A stretch of 64,000 nt of DNA, from contig JBBANM010000010.1 of assembly GCA_040401995.1 (NCBI GenBank), positions 1 through 64,000 of the forward strand. The letters are read 5' to 3'. Shown in pieces: positions 60,960 through 64,000 of the stretch (position 1 is the first letter of the stretch; each line of letters opens with the position of its first letter). The notes under the pieces were generated by a model, which worked only from the letters and a program-made list of their open reading frames with translations, was not told the origin of the DNA and did not search any database. The stretch is from Haliscomenobacter sp040401995. GTDB lineage: Bacteria; Bacteroidota; Bacteroidia; Chitinophagales; Saprospiraceae. A program made the position numbers and the translations under genes.

Positions 60960-63900
60960 GCCACCAAGGCAATTCCAGTAAAAGAAGGATTGAAACTCTT
61001 CAGCCAAACCGGATTAGATGCCCAAAACTTCTGGCCACCAAGGCAATTCCAGTAAAAGAAGGATTGAAACATACCCCTTGCATGCCACTGCTGTGCCACA
61101 CTTCTTGCCACCAAGGCAATTCCAGTAAAAGAAGGATTGAAACGTATCCTGGCGTTGGCTTCCAGGTTAACCATAAGCGGCCACCAAGGCAATTCCAGTA
61201 AAAGAAGGATTGAAACTCAGCAAACGATGATATAGTCCCTGACCCGTTTCCAGTGCCACCAAGGCAATTCCAGTAAAAGAAGGATTGAAACATAATAGAT
61301 TGACTGCAAAAGCAATAATTCCGCCACCGCCACCAAGGCAATTCCAGTAAAAGAAGGATTGAAACTTCGGACGATACAAAGTGCAAGCAGACGGCTTTGT
61401 GGTGCCAATGCAGGCCACCAAGGCAATTCCAGTAAAAGAAGGATTGAAACAGCCTTGTATCATATTTGTTAATGTTTGTTCTTGTAGCCACCAAGGCAAT
61501 TCCAGTAAAAGAAGGATTGAAACGCCAACTGGGATTAGCAGTAAAAACATATCAAGCAGAGCCACCAAGGCAATTCCAGTAAAAGAAGGATTGAAACACG
61601 GTTGATACGTGGGCGGGTATTGATATGTGGGAAGCCACCAAGGCAATTCCAGTAAAAGAAGGATTGAAACTTTTTTGAACACTTAATATTGCTTCGTCCC
61701 GCGCCAGCCACCAAGGCAATTCCAGTAAAAGAAGGATTGAAACGTATTTCTAGTTCCTCTACGGCTTTTTTTGCCGTCATTGCCACCAAGGCAATTCCAG
61801 TAAAAGAAGGATTGAAACACCATATGATTTTCAGATCAGTACCGTGTGTTCTTACGCCACCAAGGCAATTCCAGTAAAAGAAGGATTGAAACTTACCTTG
61901 GCTGTAACTGATAATAGGGGTTATTGACAGCCACCAAGGCAATTCCAGTAAAAGAAGGATTGAAACTTCACCTCATTGGCGATGGCATTGTAGTACATTT
62001 CGTGCCACCAAGGCAATTCCAGTAAAAGAAGGATTGAAACTACAAACTTTCGAATGGTCCTTGGGGAATAAGAGTTTGCCACCAAGGCAATTCCAGTAAA
62101 AGAAGGATTGAAACCCAGGAATCAAGGTTGATGATAGCGCCCAAGTGGTGGCCACCAAGGCAATTCCAGTAAAAGAAGGATTGAAACTGGTTCAGGTTTA
62201 ACTACAACCTTAAGGCGCAAATTCGCCACCAAGGCAATTCCAGTAAAAGAAGGATTGAAACATGTAGTGGTATTTGTGATCTAGCGAGCATTGATGGGCC
62301 ACCAAGGCAATTCCAGTAAAAGAAGGATTGAAACCGTTAATGAGTCGGGTAATTCGTCGCTATCAACGCGATGCCACCAAGGCAATTCCAGTAAAAGAAG
62401 GATTGAAACTAGTAACCACGAATTGACAAACGCCAAAGCGGGTACTTGGCCACCAAGGCAATTCCAGTAAAAGAAGGATTGAAACCTGTAATTGCAATGC
62501 CAGCGGCGATTAATCCTTCAGGCCACCAAGGCAATTCCAGTAAAAGAAGGATTGAAACTGGCTAAAGTCTTAGGTTTTACAATCGAAATAAACGGAGCCA
62601 CCAAGGCAATTCCAGTAAAAGAAGGATTGAAACAGGTCAACCCCATCCACCCGCGCCTTACCATCCAGGAGCCACCAAGGCAATTCCAGTAAAAGAAGGA
62701 TTGAAACATCATGGTATAGGCGGCCAAACAACAGATCAGGTTTTGCCACCAAGGCAATTCCAGTAAAAGAAGGATTGAAACTGTAACTCCTTCACGCACT
62801 TGGAAAACTACCGCGTCAGCCACCAAGGCAATTCCAGTAAAAGAAGGATTGAAACAGCATTACCTTCGTTCTGAGCTTTCAGGAACTGGCGCCACCAAGG
62901 CAATTCCAGTAAAAGAAGGATTGAAACAGATAATCCACGTAGGTTTTCAAAAACATCTCCCAAGGGCCACCAAGGCAATTCCAGTAAAAGAAGGATTGAA
63001 ACGAAAACCAAAAGCCAACTCAATTCACAAAAACTAAAGCCACCAAGGCAATTCCAGTAAAAGAAGGATTGAAACCAGAGGGTGCAATAGTTCTTTGCAT
63101 TATCCTTATCGGGCCACCAAGGCAATTCCAGTAAAAGAAGGATTGAAACCCGCAAGGCCTTTTGTTGTACATTTTGTTAATTTTTAGCCACCAAGGCAAT
63201 TCCAGTAAAAGAAGGATTGAAACAAACTCAGAGTATATCAACGTTTCCTTTTCGGGTGATGCCACCAAGGCAATTCCAGTAAAAGAAGGATTGAAACAAG
63301 AGTTGAGAAATACGGGGGCTGATTATGGTATCTTGCCACCAAGGCAATTCCAGTAAAAGAAGGATTGAAACCAAAGACCGAACAAGAAAAGTGCCTCGTC
63401 AGATTGAGCCACCAAGGCAATTCCAGTAAAAGAAGGATTGAAACTAATTGTTGTCGGACTCGCTCCCACACCTGGTGTGTGCCACCAAGGCAATTCCAGT
63501 AAAAGAAGGATTGAAACATACTTCATACACCTTTTTGGCTAGATTCAGTGTATGCCACCAAGGCAATTCCAGTAAAAGAAGGATTGAAACTGTCGATTGG
63601 GCCGGAGAACGGAACAGACAACCCAACGCCACCAAGGCAATTCCAGTAAAAGAAGGATTGAAACCGTCTTACTCGAGCATTTACCGCGATTTGTACCCAG
63701 GCCACCAAGGCAATTCCAGTAAAAGAAGGATTGAAACCCCATACCGAGCCGTTCCACGTTGTGTCCCACCAGGGCCACCAAGGCAATTCCAGTAAAAGAA
63801 GGATTGAAACCGGATTTTCCGATCTTTGCGGATTTTCCGATAGTTGGCCACCAAGGCAATTCCAGTAAAAGAAGGATTGAAACAACATTCCTTGAATTGG

Positions 63901-64000
63901 GGTAGGGACTTCAACCTTTGCCACCAAGGCAATTCCAGTAAAAGAAGGATTGAAACTAGACTTGCGTTTACCCTCAAAGAATCACGTTCGGCCAGCCACC
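60960..64000 (+). CRISPR. Type I-B CRISPR array, at least 41 complete repeats, open at window end
   Basis: The 37-bp repeat starts GCCACCAAGG and ends GGATTGAAAC. I counted 41 complete copies, from 60960-60996 to 63920-63956, plus the first 6 bases of the next at 63995-64000, which gives 41 spacers. All complete repeats look identical by eye. Spacers are 35-39 bp except one of 48 bp at 61366-61413. The ATTGAAAC end is typical of type I-B and III repeats, and orientation is away from the leader. Transcripts would be cut by the Cas6 at 58200-58865. The distal end with possible degenerate repeats lies outside the window. Confidence 0.98.

Noticed and set aside
60947..63977. Many open frames of 60-170 codons on both strands across the CRISPR array (repeated LLLLELPWW, FNPSFTGIALVA, ATKAIPVKEGLK).
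   Set aside because: They are translations of the 37-bp repeat in different frames; the repeat unit has no stop in several frames. No independent gene support.
60997..63994. Self-targeting spacers against genes in this window.
   Set aside because: I compared spacers by eye with the flanking genes and saw no match; an exhaustive search was not possible.
1..64000. Insertion sequence or prophage.
   Set aside because: No transposase, integrase or phage structural gene was recognised; only non-autonomous repeats are present.

Overview
The window comes from a chromosome of a Bacteroidota bacterium, most likely of the Saprospiria type (Haliscomenobacter or Lewinella-like; this placement is inferred from gene content, not from a marker gene). 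The evidence is a FecR/ECF-sigma/TonB-receptor/DUF4249 cassette, a LytTR response regulator, SprB repeats with a type IX secretion (T9SS) type B sorting domain, a PorP/SprF protein, DUF4252, DUF4407 and DUF6340-like proteins, and a candidate array promoter that fits the Bacteroidota TTTG / TAnnTTTG pattern. No rRNA, tRNA or transposase gene was seen.

Layout. 0-6 kb (minus strand): ECF sigma factor, FecR anti-sigma, TonB-dependent receptor and DUF4249 lipoprotein, an outer-membrane uptake cassette. 6-8 kb (minus): LptF/G-type permease and a PAP2 phosphatase. 8-11.3 kb (plus): a second ECF sigma factor with a membrane anti-sigma-like protein and three DUF4252 proteins. 11.5-21 kb: GNAT acetyltransferase, small exported protein, serine hydrolase with TPRs, a large BNR/VPS10-type beta-propeller protein, nitronate monooxygenase, a secreted LanC-like protein and a TPR lipoprotein. 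21-36 kb: GH3, GH43 and DUF1080 glycan-degrading proteins, a DUF4407 membrane protein, TPR protein, SdpI-like protein, a DUF4160/DUF2442 pair, a LytTR regulator, an alpha/beta hydrolase, an AEC permease and a Tat-exported aminotransferase. 36-37 kb: two FKBP lipoproteins. 37-50.5 kb (minus): a probable transcription unit of an Asn/Pro-rich exported protein, a papain-like protease, a caspase-like protease, a 2063-residue SprB-repeat adhesin and a PorP/SprF outer-membrane protein. 51-64 kb (plus): a WYL regulator, then a complete type I-B CRISPR-Cas operon (cas8b-cas7-cas5-cas3-cas6-cas1-cas2-cas4), an AT-rich leader and a CRISPR array with 41 complete repeats that runs off the end of the window.

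Two families of dispersed non-coding elements stand out. One is a ~103-bp element with 18-bp terminal inverted repeats around a 33-bp palindrome; two copies are flanked by perfect 9-bp direct repeats and a third by an 8/9 match, so it looks like a MITE. The other is a 164-165-bp long imperfect palindrome found in four intergenic spaces, with a fifth, related or look-alike element. Several sit inside otherwise compact operons and could affect expression or transcript ends. The most unusual candidates in the window are these elements, a possible remnant of a different cas6 in front of the cas operon, and the 13-kb secreted protease/adhesin unit with a terminator-like hairpin in its leader.
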